This document shows, piece after piece, positions 1 to 12,200 of a stretch of DNA of 64,000 nt. The notes below the pieces were generated by a model. That model was given only the letters and a program-made list of their open reading frames with translations, made no database searches and was not told the DNA's origin. The position numbers and the translations under genes were made by a program. Source of the DNA: Rhytidiadelphus loreus (lineage: Eukaryota > Streptophyta > Bryopsida > Hypnales > Hylocomiaceae); NCBI GenBank assembly GCA_947034895.1, contig OX344763.1, positions 6,326,501 through 6,390,500 on the forward strand, given 5' to 3'. Each line of letters opens with the position of its first letter. Within the stretch, counting starts at the first letter, position 1.

Positions 1-1893
1 ATATCAATATATCAATTGTAAAAAATGTTTTTTTAAGGATTTCCATCTCTCATTAAATAAGATAATATAGTAAAAAGCATATAGAATATTGAGTTAGTGA
101 TCAACATTAAGATATGGTATGTACAAAAGATGAAGTAATTAAAGCTTGAAGTAGACTAATTATACCTTTGGATTTCTGTAGAATAATCCTAACCATTAAT
201 TAAAATTGCTTCTAATTAACTTCAAAACTTTCCTTTTTAATTCTATCTTACAACTTTATAGATTTCATTCATCTAAAACAATAGCAAGCAAAGAACTTAA
301 GAGAGGACAATTTTTCTTGTTTGAGTTGAAGAGCAAGTAAAGTAGAAAGAAAAAAATAATAAACATTGAAGATAGGAAAATGTTCTTTCTTTTGGAAAAG
401 TATTGATTTTCAAATTTTCAAAGGCTTAGAATTTGGATTACACAACATTTACTTCAACATCTTCTAAACTTCTTCATGCTTATATTTTGGATCTATCAAT
501 TCCAAATGATTACTCTGTGACAATGCTCTAAAAAGAAATTGTACAATAATACATTCATTTTGGAAGTCTTCACTGTAACATTAAATAGATATGGAAGTGT
601 AATCCTCACCAATTTTTATTTTATTTTTTTCATTTTCTAAGAAGTGTCAAAGTGATGATATAAAATATTATAGTGGTGCTCCAAATTTCAACATTCATCC
701 ACATATTGGATAGAAAATATCAGATTAGCATATATCACATGTCTATATTTTGGTTTTCATTCACAATCTAGCAATTTCATCCAAGATTTTTTTATTTATT
801 TAAATTTTTTGATAATTTCATCCATTTTTTCTGGACATTTTTCTGCCATTTTTAAACCAGATTAATTTTTGTGCAATCTGGTACCAGAAAGCCAAAAAAA
901 AAGCCCTGATCCTCACACCAGACGCTCCCAATCGCCGCTGAAATTTGAACCTCCTGTCAGTGCAAGCTCAAATCAAATTAGTAACAAGTTTGTCTGTATG
1001 ATCTTCAGTTGTTGCAGAGATTCAACCTTCTACCGTCAGTTACATTCTCATGACAAAGGACATCTAACTGAAGCTGCTAACATCGGCCCTCCCATTTCCT
1101 GCTCTACCTTGGCAATGCTTTCATATGCTACATGATGTAGTTTCATTTCAGTTTGTTGGTTTCGAATCTATTCATATTTACAGTGTGTCGAAGAGCGGAT
1201 TCAAAACTGTTGCAATTAACGCCTGAGTAATAGATGCGCTCCATCTCGAACACCATGGTTTTACATCATTTTATGACTGCAAGGTTTTGCAGCTAGTGCT
1301 TTGATCACATAAGGCAAACTTTCAGGCATGAGAGAAATGAGCATGCCTAAACTTACGTGGGGACTCAACAGCAGTTCACTTCACCAGCAAAAGGATTACT
1401 GCATTGCAGAGAAGTCACTGCATGCCATAACCAAAGCACTTCAAGCAGAAGGTTATGTTACAATCCTTGTCGAAATACTGAATTCAGAATGTTGCATTTT
1501 CTAATCTTCACTAGGCCACAAGAAAATTTATTTCAACTTGCCATTGCTTGGTAAAGAAGTACATGAAGCAGATGAAATCTACCAAAATGTGCAAACAAAC
1601 AATTGCCCATTGCACGAAAACTGCAAGCTTCTTTCATAACGTAAAATTCACAGCGACACTGACATCACCTACACAATCATGTTGCAACCTACACATGTTG
1701 TAACGACAATTGTGTCGTTGTGTCATCCTTGAGAAAATAGAGTACTCAAAAAGATGCATCACAAACTTCTATATTACAGTATAACCCTACCGGACTCCTA
1801 CTGAAACACGTTTCAAAACGCTTTAACTTTTACAAAACCCCTAAACCTTCTATTGAATGTCAATAGGATATCCGTCCAGGTTGGAAGCTGACA
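1..1893. other. AT-rich spacer, no gene recognised
   Basis: The first 850 bases are strongly AT-rich with many stops in every frame. From about 860 to 1860 the GC content rises and short open frames appear (869-1135 and 1357-1554, plus strand). Neither has a recognisable motif, a convincing start or splice context. The higher-GC part could be 3' flanking DNA of the kinase-relic locus that follows on the minus strand. Confidence 0.5.
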
Positions 1894-2757
1894 TCATTTG
1901 GCTACTTGGTTAAACATGGATCTCCATTTCTCATTTTCTACCTCGGATTTAAGCAGCTTCTGCTGCAGCTCTGAAATTCGTACTTCGGATTTAAGCAGAT
2001 TCTGCTGCAACTCGACGTTCGATCCTGCAAATTCCTCAGGGCGCTTCTCTTGACAAGTCACACGCAGTTGAAGCTGAACCTGCTTGGCAAGCGACTCCAA
2101 TTGTTGAAAAGTGATCGCAGTGGCCGGGTTCAAATGAGGCTCAATAATCTCCAAACCTTCATCTCCACCACCAAGTTGTGGTAGACTAGTAACAATCTCA
2201 GTGGTCGGAATGTCCAAGGCGCTCGACTGTGGAGATACTAAAGTAGACTCGAAACCGAAAACTCGGTCTGTTTCAGAGTAATCACCTACAACCTTGTCCA
2301 GATCGTCTATTGCTGGAAGCCAGAGTCTGAGAAGAAGGCCGAAAATACCTCTCGAGCTAAACGTCTCCTGCCCTAAACCATGGGATTCAGAAGTTGCACG
2401 CTCCCTACGCCTTTGCCTCCATGTGGTGAAGTGAAACAGGTCAATTCAATAGCAGTGCAGTGAGCGCCAGGAGCTGATGGAGAGGGGTCGCTACGACTGG
2501 CTTCACTGTCATGGCCATGGTGTGAACCTGTCTCAAGAGTTGCGTGGAATAGTTTTTCTCTTCTTTCCTTCTCCTTCAACAATTCCGCATACAATTCCTT
2601 GGTTTTGTGTGAAACTGCTTTCTCCTTGCCAGATGGAGGGCAGTTCTCTTGCTCGGTCACTGATGGAAAGGGAAGGCAAAGACCATCCTCAAACTGGACA
2701 GGACGACCCTCCTCTTTCCCGTAGAGGACCGCTGCAACGTGACGCACAATCTCTGTC
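1894..2757 (-). pseudogene. Unrecognised coding-like segment behind the kinase relic, with a coiled-coil end
   Basis: Read on the minus strand, two open stretches (about 2757-2373 and 2340-1894) continue downstream of the kinase relic at 2831-3568. The first encodes a hydrophilic segment rich in K, E and R around 2600. The second ends in a coiled-coil-like tail with two 14-residue repeats of the type ELQQxLLKSEV and stops at 1894-1896. I do not recognise either one. They do not resemble kinase subdomains IX-XI, which should follow the relic. They may be later exons of the same decayed gene, a fused or neighbouring gene, or chance open frames in GC-richer DNA. No reliable start codon or complete set of splice junctions could be fixed. 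Confidence 0.3.
1943..2026. repeat. 42-bp tandem duplication
   Basis: Two adjacent copies begin TCGGATTTAAGCAG at 1943 and 1985. They match well over about the first 30 bases and diverge after that. The period is 14 codons, so the open frame is preserved and the coiled-coil tail of the minus-strand segment is simply lengthened. Confidence 0.7.
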
Positions 2758-2830
2758 TCATGGGGAGTGTCGTACGAACAGAGAGGAAGGTAATTGAGAC
2801 CCCAAAATTAGGGCTTTAGAGGAGACTTAC

Positions 2831-3568
2831 CTCATGGTTTGGTGATACTTCGCCGCAATGAACCCGATGGCGCTGGCCAAGAAGTTGGTGGTGGCGTAAG
2901 TAGCCTTGAGGGGGACGATGGCCACCAACCCTAAGTCCCCCACCTTCACCTCAAAATTCTCATCAAGCAGAATGTTCGCCGGTTTCATATCTCGGTGCAC
3001 AATCGAACTCCCAAGCGACTCATTGTACAGATACACCAGCTCTTGTGCCACCCCATACAAGATTCGATATCGTTCCAGACAAGAGAGCGCCAAATTCCCA
3101 GCAGTCGAGCGCATCCTGCCAGCTTCCTCCTATGCGTACGAGCAAGTGAGAGTTCGATTTGAAGATGTACGCCAGCAGCTGCACCAATTCAAGTTGCGGT
3201 GGCGGATGAATCCCAATGTTCTTCTGTAGCTTTGCTCGAATGTGCTTCGCATCGAACGTCCCCCCCTTGGGATCCTCGCTCTCGGGGTCGTAAGTCGGGT
3301 TGCGAACGCACTTGATCTTCACCATGAGATTGTCCTCCAGGGCGATTTAATAGACCTTCTCGTTGCCCCCTTGGCTGAGCAGACGACACCCTGCCAACGC
3401 GTCCTCTTTGACAAGAAACGCCAGCATTGTGGGCCTGATCTTCTTGTTAAAGAGGATGGGCTTCTTGAGATCATTTGTCAGGGGGTAGCATCCCAAGGAT
3501 GAGCGCCAATTCACACAGTCGCGGCGACGGCGCTCGTAACAAACCCCACCGCGATTCCAAGTTCCCAT
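2831..3568 (-). pseudogene. Decayed LRR-type receptor-like kinase domain
   Basis: The minus strand encodes, in order: a basic juxtamembrane stretch (CYERRRRD), a glycine-loop remnant (LLSQGGNEKVY), the VAIK-lysine segment (MVKIKCVRNP), a helix-C region ending LVQLLAYIFKSNSHLLV, the catalytic loop IVHRDMKPANILLDENF, a DLG in place of DFG, and activation-segment sequence ending GFIAAKYHQTMR (normally APEY). This is the domain order of plant LRR receptor-like kinases. The copy is broken by a TAA stop directly after KVY (3347-3349). A frame disturbance lies near the IRHRNL position (about 3190-3200), and a further frame change lies near 3090-3115, between QDALDC and the ERYRILYGVAQ helix. A GTAAGT donor survives at 2830, so this is a decayed genomic copy and not a processed one. 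The LRR ectodomain and the C-lobe after the activation segment are not visible. Function is almost certainly lost. Confidence 0.85.
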
Positions 3569-5756
3569 CGCGAGCCCGTACTGCGCCGTTGCGACACCGT
3601 CGAACTTAAAGCTTCAAACCAACAAGTTTGCAACGCTTCCAGAACACCTGCGTGACGAAGATTCGAAGCTCTCTCCGCACGGCGGTGACAGCGACTCGCA
3701 CAGGCCGTCGTTACCTCGAACGGCTAGCTAACTAGCTTAGGAGCCAACGACGCCGACAGGAGTTTCATAATTCAATCCAGGTAAACCCTTATTTCTGATA
3801 TAAATGCTTGATTTCTGATATAAATATCGTATGTGGAATAATTTACTCTTTTAAAGTACCGCATTTGGATGTCACCCTAGCCATTTTAGAGTTTTTAAAG
3901 TATTATTTTGAGCCCAGTAAAGCAAATTTCAAGCCCTAAAAGTCGAGGTCACCTACAAGGATTACATAAATTGATTGAATGATTTTTGTACAAAAATTAT
4001 TTCTCCATCTTACACATGTGTTCAAAGGTTGCTATCTTTATATCAACATAAAAATTGTTGAATTCTTTTTCATTGAGATGTAACTACTTTACTAGAAACC
4101 TTTCCAAGTTGAAAAAAATGACCAAACTTTCTTTTTTCTAAAAATACAAAAACATGAAAATATCTATTATCTATATATTTTCAATTTCTCTACTTTGTGC
4201 ATAACTTTTACAAAAAAATTCTAAAGCTTGAAATTTTGAAAGTATATTATTTTCAATGTTGTACTAATTTCTCATATTTAAAAAAAAAATTAAAAATTAA
4301 ATTCCAATTTTTTCTTTTCCAATACAACAATCAAAATGCAACAAATAATACAAGTGTTTCTTACAATCAGAGGGGCTCAAAATCTATGTATCCAAATGAA
4401 CGCAAAAAGTCGGTCAACTCGTACCTTTTGCCAATGTCACGCTCAGGCCTTCGTGCAAGAATCATACACATAATTCATTTCTTCCTAAGCCCCAAGGCTT
4501 AGCGTACGACATTGGCTAAAAGGTTCGATTTGACCTCTTGCTTAAGTAATCAAGCTCCACGCCTTGGCTGCTAGCTCGCTCTAATTGTGAACCACCACAA
4601 TTATCTAAAGAGATCAATTCGTTTATTAGCCAATGTTACGTGCATGGTGATCATATTCAATCACAAAGTCTGATATATCATGAACGCAACCTAGCCTTGA
4701 CTAAAAAAATTTGATCTCCCACAGGCTAGCTAGGCACATCCTCAATCATGCATGAACTTCTCAGTCTCAGGAAATAGAAACTGAAACAATGAGCGTCTAT
4801 CGGAACATGTACGTAATACAATAGTTACAGCTACACTGAGTTTCAAGCAGAATGATATGCTGTAGGATCTATACAGTCATACATACTCTGAATCAACTAG
4901 ACTGCAGCTGTTCTATCATTTGACACCGGCCCCCTGATGTCTAACTTGTGCCCCTCGAAGCAGCAAACCGAACCTTGGAAATGCCCATGATGTGACCTGA
5001 TGGATGAGACCTCAAGCTAGCAGGGGAGGTTTATATATTGAGTTGTTCGGTGCGCGTATCCGACAGCTGATTACGTGCAAGCTGCAGACATTGCAGACAC
5101 GCACTCAGACATCTCGTAAAAATTCATGCACCCGCGCGCAGACACTTTTCTTAGCTAAGCCAGTTGCCGAATGAATTCCGACTGTCGCCTGTCAGGTTCT
5201 AGAAAACAATAATAAAAGTAGTATTCAATGTGACAGAAATGTAAAGACTAGAGACTTCTCGATCAGCAGTTTCTTGCAGCGTGCCTTATACAATAATTAC
5301 ACTTCTCCTGTTTGCCGGGCCGAGACATGCATTTTTGACTGAATACCAGAGAACGCGTTATGAAATCATGAGTTGCGTGACTAAGCTTTTGCCGGGAGGC
5401 TCTTAAATTTTGTCTGGAATTCGTCAGACCGACAGCAGAGTATTACCGTCACGTACAGGTGAATGACACGTGAATGAGGCAAATATTAACGTACGTAGCA
5501 GCGTGTCAAGGGCTCAGCTGATTAATTAATGGCTCCATTCCGAGAGGTGAAATCGACATAGCTCCTCTTTCTTAAGGTTGGACGGGAAATTAGATTCGTC
5601 CACTTAATTAGTGTCAAATAATTAAATAAAAAACAAAAAAAATCGGCTCAACTAGACTGCCTAAACTGTTAGGAGTTGTATATATTGGGTGCTTAGCAGT
5701 AAATAAACATTCTCATATGAAAATGGTGCACACATTACGGTATTTTTTGATGATGT
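3569..5756. other. Spacer, no gene recognised
   Basis: The part next to the kinase relic (3569-3770) is GC-rich and may be remnant upstream sequence of that gene. From 3780 onward it is AT-rich, with a moderately GC-richer stretch at 4690-5560 that contains no supported open frame. The 101-codon plus-strand frame at 4197-4502 is low-complexity K/N/F sequence and has no gene-like features. Confidence 0.5.
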
Positions 5757-5908
5757 CACTACAAGAAAATGGGGTATAAATGACTTGTTCATAATGACTC
5801 CACCGACAATAATGACTTCAAAGTGACTGCAAAATGACTAATTTGCAGTCATTGTTGTCGATGGAGTCATTGTGGACAAGTCATTTATACCCCCATTTTC
5901 TTGTAGTG
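5757..5908. mobile_element. CACTA-type MITE, 152 bp, with TGT target duplication
   Basis: The element begins CACTACAAGAAAATGGGG and ends with the inverse (CCCCATTTTCTTGTAGTG). CACTACAAGAAAA is the classic CACTA (En/Spm) terminus. Much of the element folds back on itself: the ATGACTTGT and ATGACTCCACCGACAA blocks are mirrored on the right. The three bases on each side are TGT (5754-5756 and 5909-5911), matching the 3-bp target duplication of the superfamily. It has no coding capacity, so it is a non-autonomous deletion derivative or MITE that would need a transposase supplied elsewhere. Confidence 0.92.
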
Positions 5909-7330
5909 TGTATTATGTAGCTACAGTAGCCTACATCCGAAGTCATCAGGGTATTGACTTGGATAACACATATATTGATCATCCCAAAGTAGTGAACATT
6001 TACCGATTGGAGAAAATATTAATTGTTGAAGTCCTCGCTTCTGACGATGAAGCAGAGATTCCAACGATATTATTAGGCCCGGGCGAAAAATGTACAGTGA
6101 GTGCTAAAACGATCTCACTGTTACAGTAACTTAACTTAGTAGAAATGTTGAAAAACGTACCCCAAATTTAGGGGCCAGACCTCCAAACCGCAATCGTGTG
6201 TTCCACCTCCCTGCCTTTGGGGGGTCCTTAGACGGTGACTTGCATTTTTCCTTTAAGCAATAAGCTTGTTCCGATCCCTCTTGTTCAAATAAAGAAAAGC
6301 ACTTGTTGGAGGTAGAGGCTCAAAATTAATTAGAGCTTAAATTTTTCTACGAATGTACATAAAAACCCGGACGTATTTGCAAAAGTTATCTGGGTTAACT
6401 TTGAAGATTTTTTGGAGCGTTTGGCAACGTTTTTCAGCAATGTTTTGGGAACATGGATTGCTTCAGCAACGTGTTTTTACAATATGCATATTTTGGAACA
6501 TGTATATGCTTCAGCAAACATGTACCAAAACGTTGGTCAGTTAGACAGCGTAACGTTTAGTAGACTTCGTAATCACGTTTAAGCTAGTGTTATCAGAAAT
6601 GTTCAACTGCTGCCACGTACAAACGTAGCCGTCGGGGTGAATTCTTGCAGTCATTCTCAAATTCAATTATATGACTATACTCATCATCAAAGATTGCCCT
6701 GGCTTGTTTAATTTGCGATAACTGTTTGAATTAGGTTACCTTAGGCCTGCCAGTTTCACAACATTCACAGTCGAAGTCAAAAGAAAAAATAGCACTGAAA
6801 GTGCACAGTCAGTTCCGTCGCTCGATCAACCAAAACTCAGATCGATCGACTATACTTGCCATTTTATCGATTGGAAGATGAGCTAGGAATTACTATAGCT
6901 TCTACTGAAAGGCTTGTCATGCCATGCCAGAATATTCCCGATCCCTGCACTAGATATCGAAATCCACTAGTCCACTAGCTTTGCCGATACAAGAATAATT
7001 CGCCAGGTTCCGGGGCACTGGTGTCGTCGGCTGTAAGCATCTGTTGCACTGTAAATGCAACTTCCACCCTGCTTTCTGCTACTTTGCTACTTTACTGCAG
7101 CAACCGTACGAGAACTTGACTGACTTCGATCTACATCAATCGTTGAATCAATAATGAAACCCACTGGGATAGATATGACAGGTTCTGGCTTCGATCATAC
7201 GAAAGATGAAAATAATCGGTAACGAAGGAGAAGCACTGAAGTGGCCGGGTATATGCATGAATGCAACTTTCGGCCTGCTTTCAGGCACTGCTTCCAACCG
7301 CTTAATTAATTCTACGTCAAATGTGAATTC
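5909..7330. other. Spacer, no gene recognised
   Basis: Nothing supported. The plus-strand frame at 5872-6129 overlaps the right end of the CACTA MITE and is therefore partly transposon sequence. A short low-GC stretch near 6340-6560 has an open frame of 63 codons without features. Confidence 0.45.
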
Positions 7331-8197
7331 ACAGGAAACTCATATCGCGTTCCCGGTGTTGATTCCAGGTGAGTCTCATTTTTCCCACTGAACTTTAGAA
7401 TTTGACATCTGTAAAACTTTGCTAATTACAGTAATTTTGTACACATGTCGCAACTCCACATACACAGGGAAATATGAGACTCACCGGGAATCAACACCGG
7501 GAACGCGATATGAGTTTCCTGTCGAACATTAAACCAGCTGGTGAGTCATATACTCATATTCATTAAAGATTATGGTACTTATCTTTCCAGAATCCCGTTT
7601 AGAACATAACCACAGGGAGATTAAATTTGAGGTTTCCAGACAGCCATTACCGGTTTAACACTGCATGACGTTCACTATCTTTCCCTATTTCCCCCGATCC
7701 TAATGCTAAATTACATGAGAACTTCTGTTTTTCCGATCGTAAAGGAAGCAATGCAAGGATATTATCTTCCTATGATTCTACGAACCGCATAGTTTTTAGA
7801 GCTCTTAGCAATTCCTTGTACGTCACAACGTCACAATTTTGGCGATTTGAACTTAGTTCATCAATACACGCCATGCAACGAATATATATGACCACCTGAC
7901 GTACCTCTGCTTCATACGGCTGCTGAAAATAATCGGTAACAAATTAAGAAGCAGAACCAGAAATTAACGCAACTAGCTAGCTTTCGATTCAGCTGCTTTC
8001 ACGCTGGCAGTCTGGCACTCCATGCATGCAGGTACCACATCTTCTGCGTCAAATAGCTGATCGAATCATATGCAATTTATAGTCGTGTAAGGACATCGCC
8101 ACTCGCCGCACTCTCACCGGTTAACCCTTGAGAGACTTTTTAGCTGGTTTTGGGCCTTGGATGCTTCACACGAAAGCTGAAAACAATCGGTAACGAA
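7208..8197 (+). repeat. Three direct copies of a 19-25 bp motif
   Basis: The motif GAAAATAATCGGTAACGAA occurs at 7208-7226, 7925-7943 (AAA at the end) and 8179-8197 (one change). Partly conserved bases (CAtACGaaagat/gct type) precede each copy. The spacing is about 717 and 254 bases. The copies lie in the same orientation in non-coding DNA and may be remnants of a larger degraded repeat. Confidence 0.6.
7331..7522. mobile_element. Foldback / TIR element with 56-bp arms
   Basis: The arm 7331-7386 (starting ACAGGAAACTCATATCGCG) is the reverse complement of 7467-7522 with about two mismatches in 56 positions. A loop of 80 bases lies between them. The whole unit of 192 bp has no coding capacity. 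No clean target duplication is visible at these borders, so the superfamily cannot be assigned. The outer bases AATGT may extend the arms after a small indel. Confidence 0.85.
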
Positions 8198-8604
8198 TTA
8201 GAAACCCGAATGTGTCGAACGCCAGCGCCGGCTCGGTGACGTGGGTTTATCAACGAAAGGACCAATAATTATTAGTATTGTAGCATTGTTCGGGGTCGTA
8301 CGGCGATGTGGTCCACAGGTCACTTTGCAATCCATAGATTCCTGACGGGTCCCATACATTTTCAAAATTCAAACGCATGTCATTGATTTTTTACAGGGGG
8401 AGACTTTCAGATCGATCAGAGGCCAACTAAATGGTAAGGCTACTTAGGGAGTTTATCAGAGTAGCGTCAGGCCCTGTATTCGTACTGCTGCGAGGAGCAT
8501 CTCTGGGATCAAATCTATTGAGAATCCAGCTATCAACAATGTGCCTGACAATACATGGCGACAATATTATATACTGAGAGCTCGCCCGGATTATTGATGC
8601 CAAT
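7523..8604. other. Spacer, no gene recognised
   Basis: Apart from two copies of the GAAAATAATCGG motif, nothing recognisable. The minus-strand frame 8427-8609 is short and featureless. Confidence 0.45.
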
Positions 8605-8724
8605 GTCAATTTCGTTACAGTGGCGGTATTCCACTACTTTGGCACCTTTCAGTTACAACTTTCTGCATGTAGATTATTGTCCCCAACTTTGGCACAGGAA
8701 TCACACAAATTTAACGAAATTGAC
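8605..8724. mobile_element. Small TIR element (GTCAATTTCGTTA family)
   Basis: The 13-bp termini GTCAATTTCGTTA (8605-8617) and TAACGAAATTGAC (8712-8724) are perfect inverse complements. Each is flanked by AAT, a possible 3-bp target duplication. The interior shares the pattern 'ATTCCA...CTTTGGC' with the element at 15188-15338, so the two belong to one small MITE family. A third, solitary terminus lies at about 9138-9151. Confidence 0.7.
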
Positions 8725-8809
8725 AATTGCCTAGCCTGTGTCATGCATCTCCTCTCAAGAAATTATGCACATGATTATGCCGTCCGGTCTACCATTTTGC
8801 AACCCCGAA

Positions 8810-9266
8810 CTTCAGGGTCAGGTCTGGAGAATCTTGCTGGTGCTTGGTCTTAGTAAATATATTGTCCTTGGTTACTCTTATCCGAGCTTCTCTTACTGTA
8901 ATTAAGGAGGAGAGAGAAGCTCAAACCAGTTTGAATGGTTGGCGTAAATGAGTGAAGAGCTACTGGAACTTATATACCGATGGCTATACCAGTTAAATTT
9001 GGTCAGTTATCTAATGCAAACCAGGCATATATCGGTCACATTGTTAGTCAAGGTGTTCATCAGAATAAGTGGGTTGTCTAGTGGGTTGAGACAGAACACT
9101 CTTAAGTTATCAGAATCGGCAGAATATTCTGAGTAGATTGTCAATTTCGTTGAATGGGTGCAATTAATTGTGACATAGTCTCACAAAGCTCTCAAACTAG
9201 GATGGGTATAATTGTAAACTCATGTTCAACAAGCACCAGAAAGATTCTCCAGACCTGACCCTGAAG
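8810..9266. mobile_element. Foldback element with 37-bp arms
   Basis: 8810-8846 (starting CTTCAGGGTCAGGTCTGGAG) is the inverse complement of 9230-9266 with one mismatch. The 383-bp middle holds no coding sequence that I recognise: the 62-codon frame at 8948-9136 is featureless. No obvious target duplication was found, so class is undetermined. Confidence 0.8.
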
Positions 9267-12200
9267 ACTAGAATCTGAACAGGCCAGTTTTGCAACAAGC
9301 TAGGTCGGTTACTTTACTGCATGGACAACTTTGTGTCAGCCGGATGTACGAGTACGGGTACTATAAACTTGCACTTGGGAATTACTTCATAGTCCCTCTA
9401 CATGATTGTACATTAGCGGAGGATAATATATAAGGACGGATCTACGGACATGTGGTTCACTATTTTGTTCAATCTGTGAAGCTTTGCTTTCTTGAAGATT
9501 CTTGCATAACTTATTATTTGTGTTTCGAAGAGCAGCTAGCCCTGGCTCACTGAATAATCATATTTAAATAGTAGTGCGCGTGCAACTGTAATTTAAACTT
9601 TCCGACGCGGAATATTTGTGGACAGTGTATTACTAAGTATAGTATCGTATACCAATGCATACGTTAAGTTGTCTTATCTGTTGTTGTCTCGTATTGAAAG
9701 GAATCTGAAAATCGGGAGCTAGTACCCGGGAGCCTGGTAGATTTCTCTGCATGCAAGTGGAAGCATTTATAAAGTAATTACCGTGTGTACTACGTGTGTA
9801 CTACGTGACCGTTTACCAATAATACCATATATCGCCAAGGAGCGGTCTTAATAATTCTATATTGGTAGCCACAGCCATACAAATTTGCAGTCAAGACCTT
9901 TTTGATTGAGTCAGTCAGTCAGTCTTCCTTGATTAATCTTGAGCCAGTCAGTCAGATGATACTCGATCAGATGGTTGTAGTTGTTCAAGATAGTTGAATG
10001 ATGATCTTGCATGACTGAGCGTCCTATTCAACATGAGTTTTGGATTGTGTTGAGCGTTGTAAACTGCAGTTTTGTCTCATGTACCTGAACGTACGACTTG
10101 AAGAAGAAATTGATTCAAACTGATAACTTAGAACCTAATGTCTTGAGTGCCTCTCTGAAGAATTCAAATAGTTTCAAGTTATTACTTATTAGTTCATCTC
10201 AATAAACACTACATTGAAAATGTCTTCGTTGTTGATTGTGTTTGGTCACTAGCTACAACAATGAATGATCATGTTTGTCTAATTGGTGTATTTTAAAAAT
10301 TAACATCAAAATTTTGAATTTGTTGCAAATGCATAGAGCTCTAAGAGCTATAGGATGTATAGCTGTAGATTTGAAGTTCTACGAACTTGTATTTGAAAAA
10401 TGTTAGTTTTTTTGAAATTTTATCTCTAAGAAATTCAATGAATGTGACAATTGTAGTCATACAATATTCATGTACTAACCAAGCACGCTACAAAAGTATG
10501 TCACCATCAACTACTTGTTGATCAATAAAATCTGACAAAGAATCATTGTCAACTTAATTTGAAGAAATCACATTAGTAATTGACACTTCCAAGGGGGTAT
10601 ATTGAAATTGAATCCGATAACAATTTTAGTTTAAAGTGGATGAATGTCACAATTTTGGTACCCTAAAATGTAATAATAAAACAAATTTTAACAATACATT
10701 GATAGAAAAAATCATACGCAATATTTCAAACTTTTCTAACTTATAATTAAATGAAATCATGAGCCATCGATACAAAACTGTAGTGAGTAACGCTCAACAG
10801 ACACCCAACAATGCATGTTGAATATGCCTGATCAGCCATGCACGACCAACTTTTAACTCTTCTCAACAACTACAGTTTCTATCTACTGCAGCCTTCTTCA
10901 TATGCTAACCGATCGTACAATTTCATCACGTTCCAAGCTTTCATTGTAAGTCTCATATATATTACTGAGATTTTTCAACTGATCTGTCCCCACTGAATAT
11001 GATGTCTTCTGCACTGATCAAAATTAAGTTGGTAACCAAATCAGACTGAATTTCAATTCGATTCAATTTAATTTAACTGACTGGCGCCCCTGCAAGTGGT
11101 GACGTTACATTGTATGCCTGCAGACTGTGTGCAGATCGTACAAGAATGTGGCAGGAATACATGGTCACCGAAATGGCTTTGACTGATCCCAATTTAGCCA
11201 GACTAATTTGCGAAAACTAACAGGGTTGCAATTTGGAAGTTACAGCTCATTTTCAAGCGCAAGCTCGGCTAGAGTATATATTCGATCTTACTATGCCAGG
11301 ATACCTTGACTTTGGGGTCTGGGAGACGCCGATGTCAGAGATTGGCACGTCGTCGATTGGCTTGCTTGCAAGTGAAACAGCTGGTAAGTATCAACTCCAT
11401 AAAACCTTGAAGCTTCATTATTCAGCAACGGAATCAATCAGAGATCTTTCTAACGATCTATTCTATCAATCATTCAATCAACTATCGTATCAGCTGATAA
11501 TAGGTTTAAATCATGCATTGTGTCGTCAATAATTACCACCCGAACAACCATTATCCTGGGCTTTGACAACTTAACGGATTTTTGAATTATTATCATTACT
11601 TGACACAGATGAACATGTGCGTCCCTGGCCGAAGGCCGTCCTGAGATTACAGACAACTTTCTGCATCATTGGATGTCTCATATAATGCACAAGTTAAGTA
11701 TAAACGATGTTGGTGACTCGGGCTTGATTGTACGTTGTCTGACTAGCCCCTTTTTGCACTGAATTTTTCCTCTCATTTGTTCCCTAGCTAACGAAACATA
11801 CACGGTGTTGCGTAACAGCTCTGTACGTCTTTCCATGGCAGCGTGATGGGTGCAGAAGCTAAGATCGGCGACCGATGAAGACCTCAACATAAGTCTCACG
11901 TGTGTGGATTGCGTACAGTCACATATTCGAAATTGGTAACCCCGCGCGTGGCTGGCAGGTATGTGTTTTATCTTTTGCAGTGAAATCCCGTTTCATTTGT
12001 TTCAAAAGAAAGAAAAAAATAATAATAATTGGTAACCCCTTTCTTACCCGTCACTGTCTGCAGTATAGATACTACTACACTAACACCTACAATACGATCA
12101 TAGTCCGTCAAAGAATATTATGGTATCTTTTATAATTAATTGTTTAATGCGACTATAAGACAAGCCGGCATCGATCAACAAGAACACTGAATCCGGAGGT

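Noticed and set aside
4524..4545. A tRNA T-loop suggested by GGTTCGATTTGACC
   Set aside because: No cloverleaf could be drawn in either direction and no A-box lies at the right distance.
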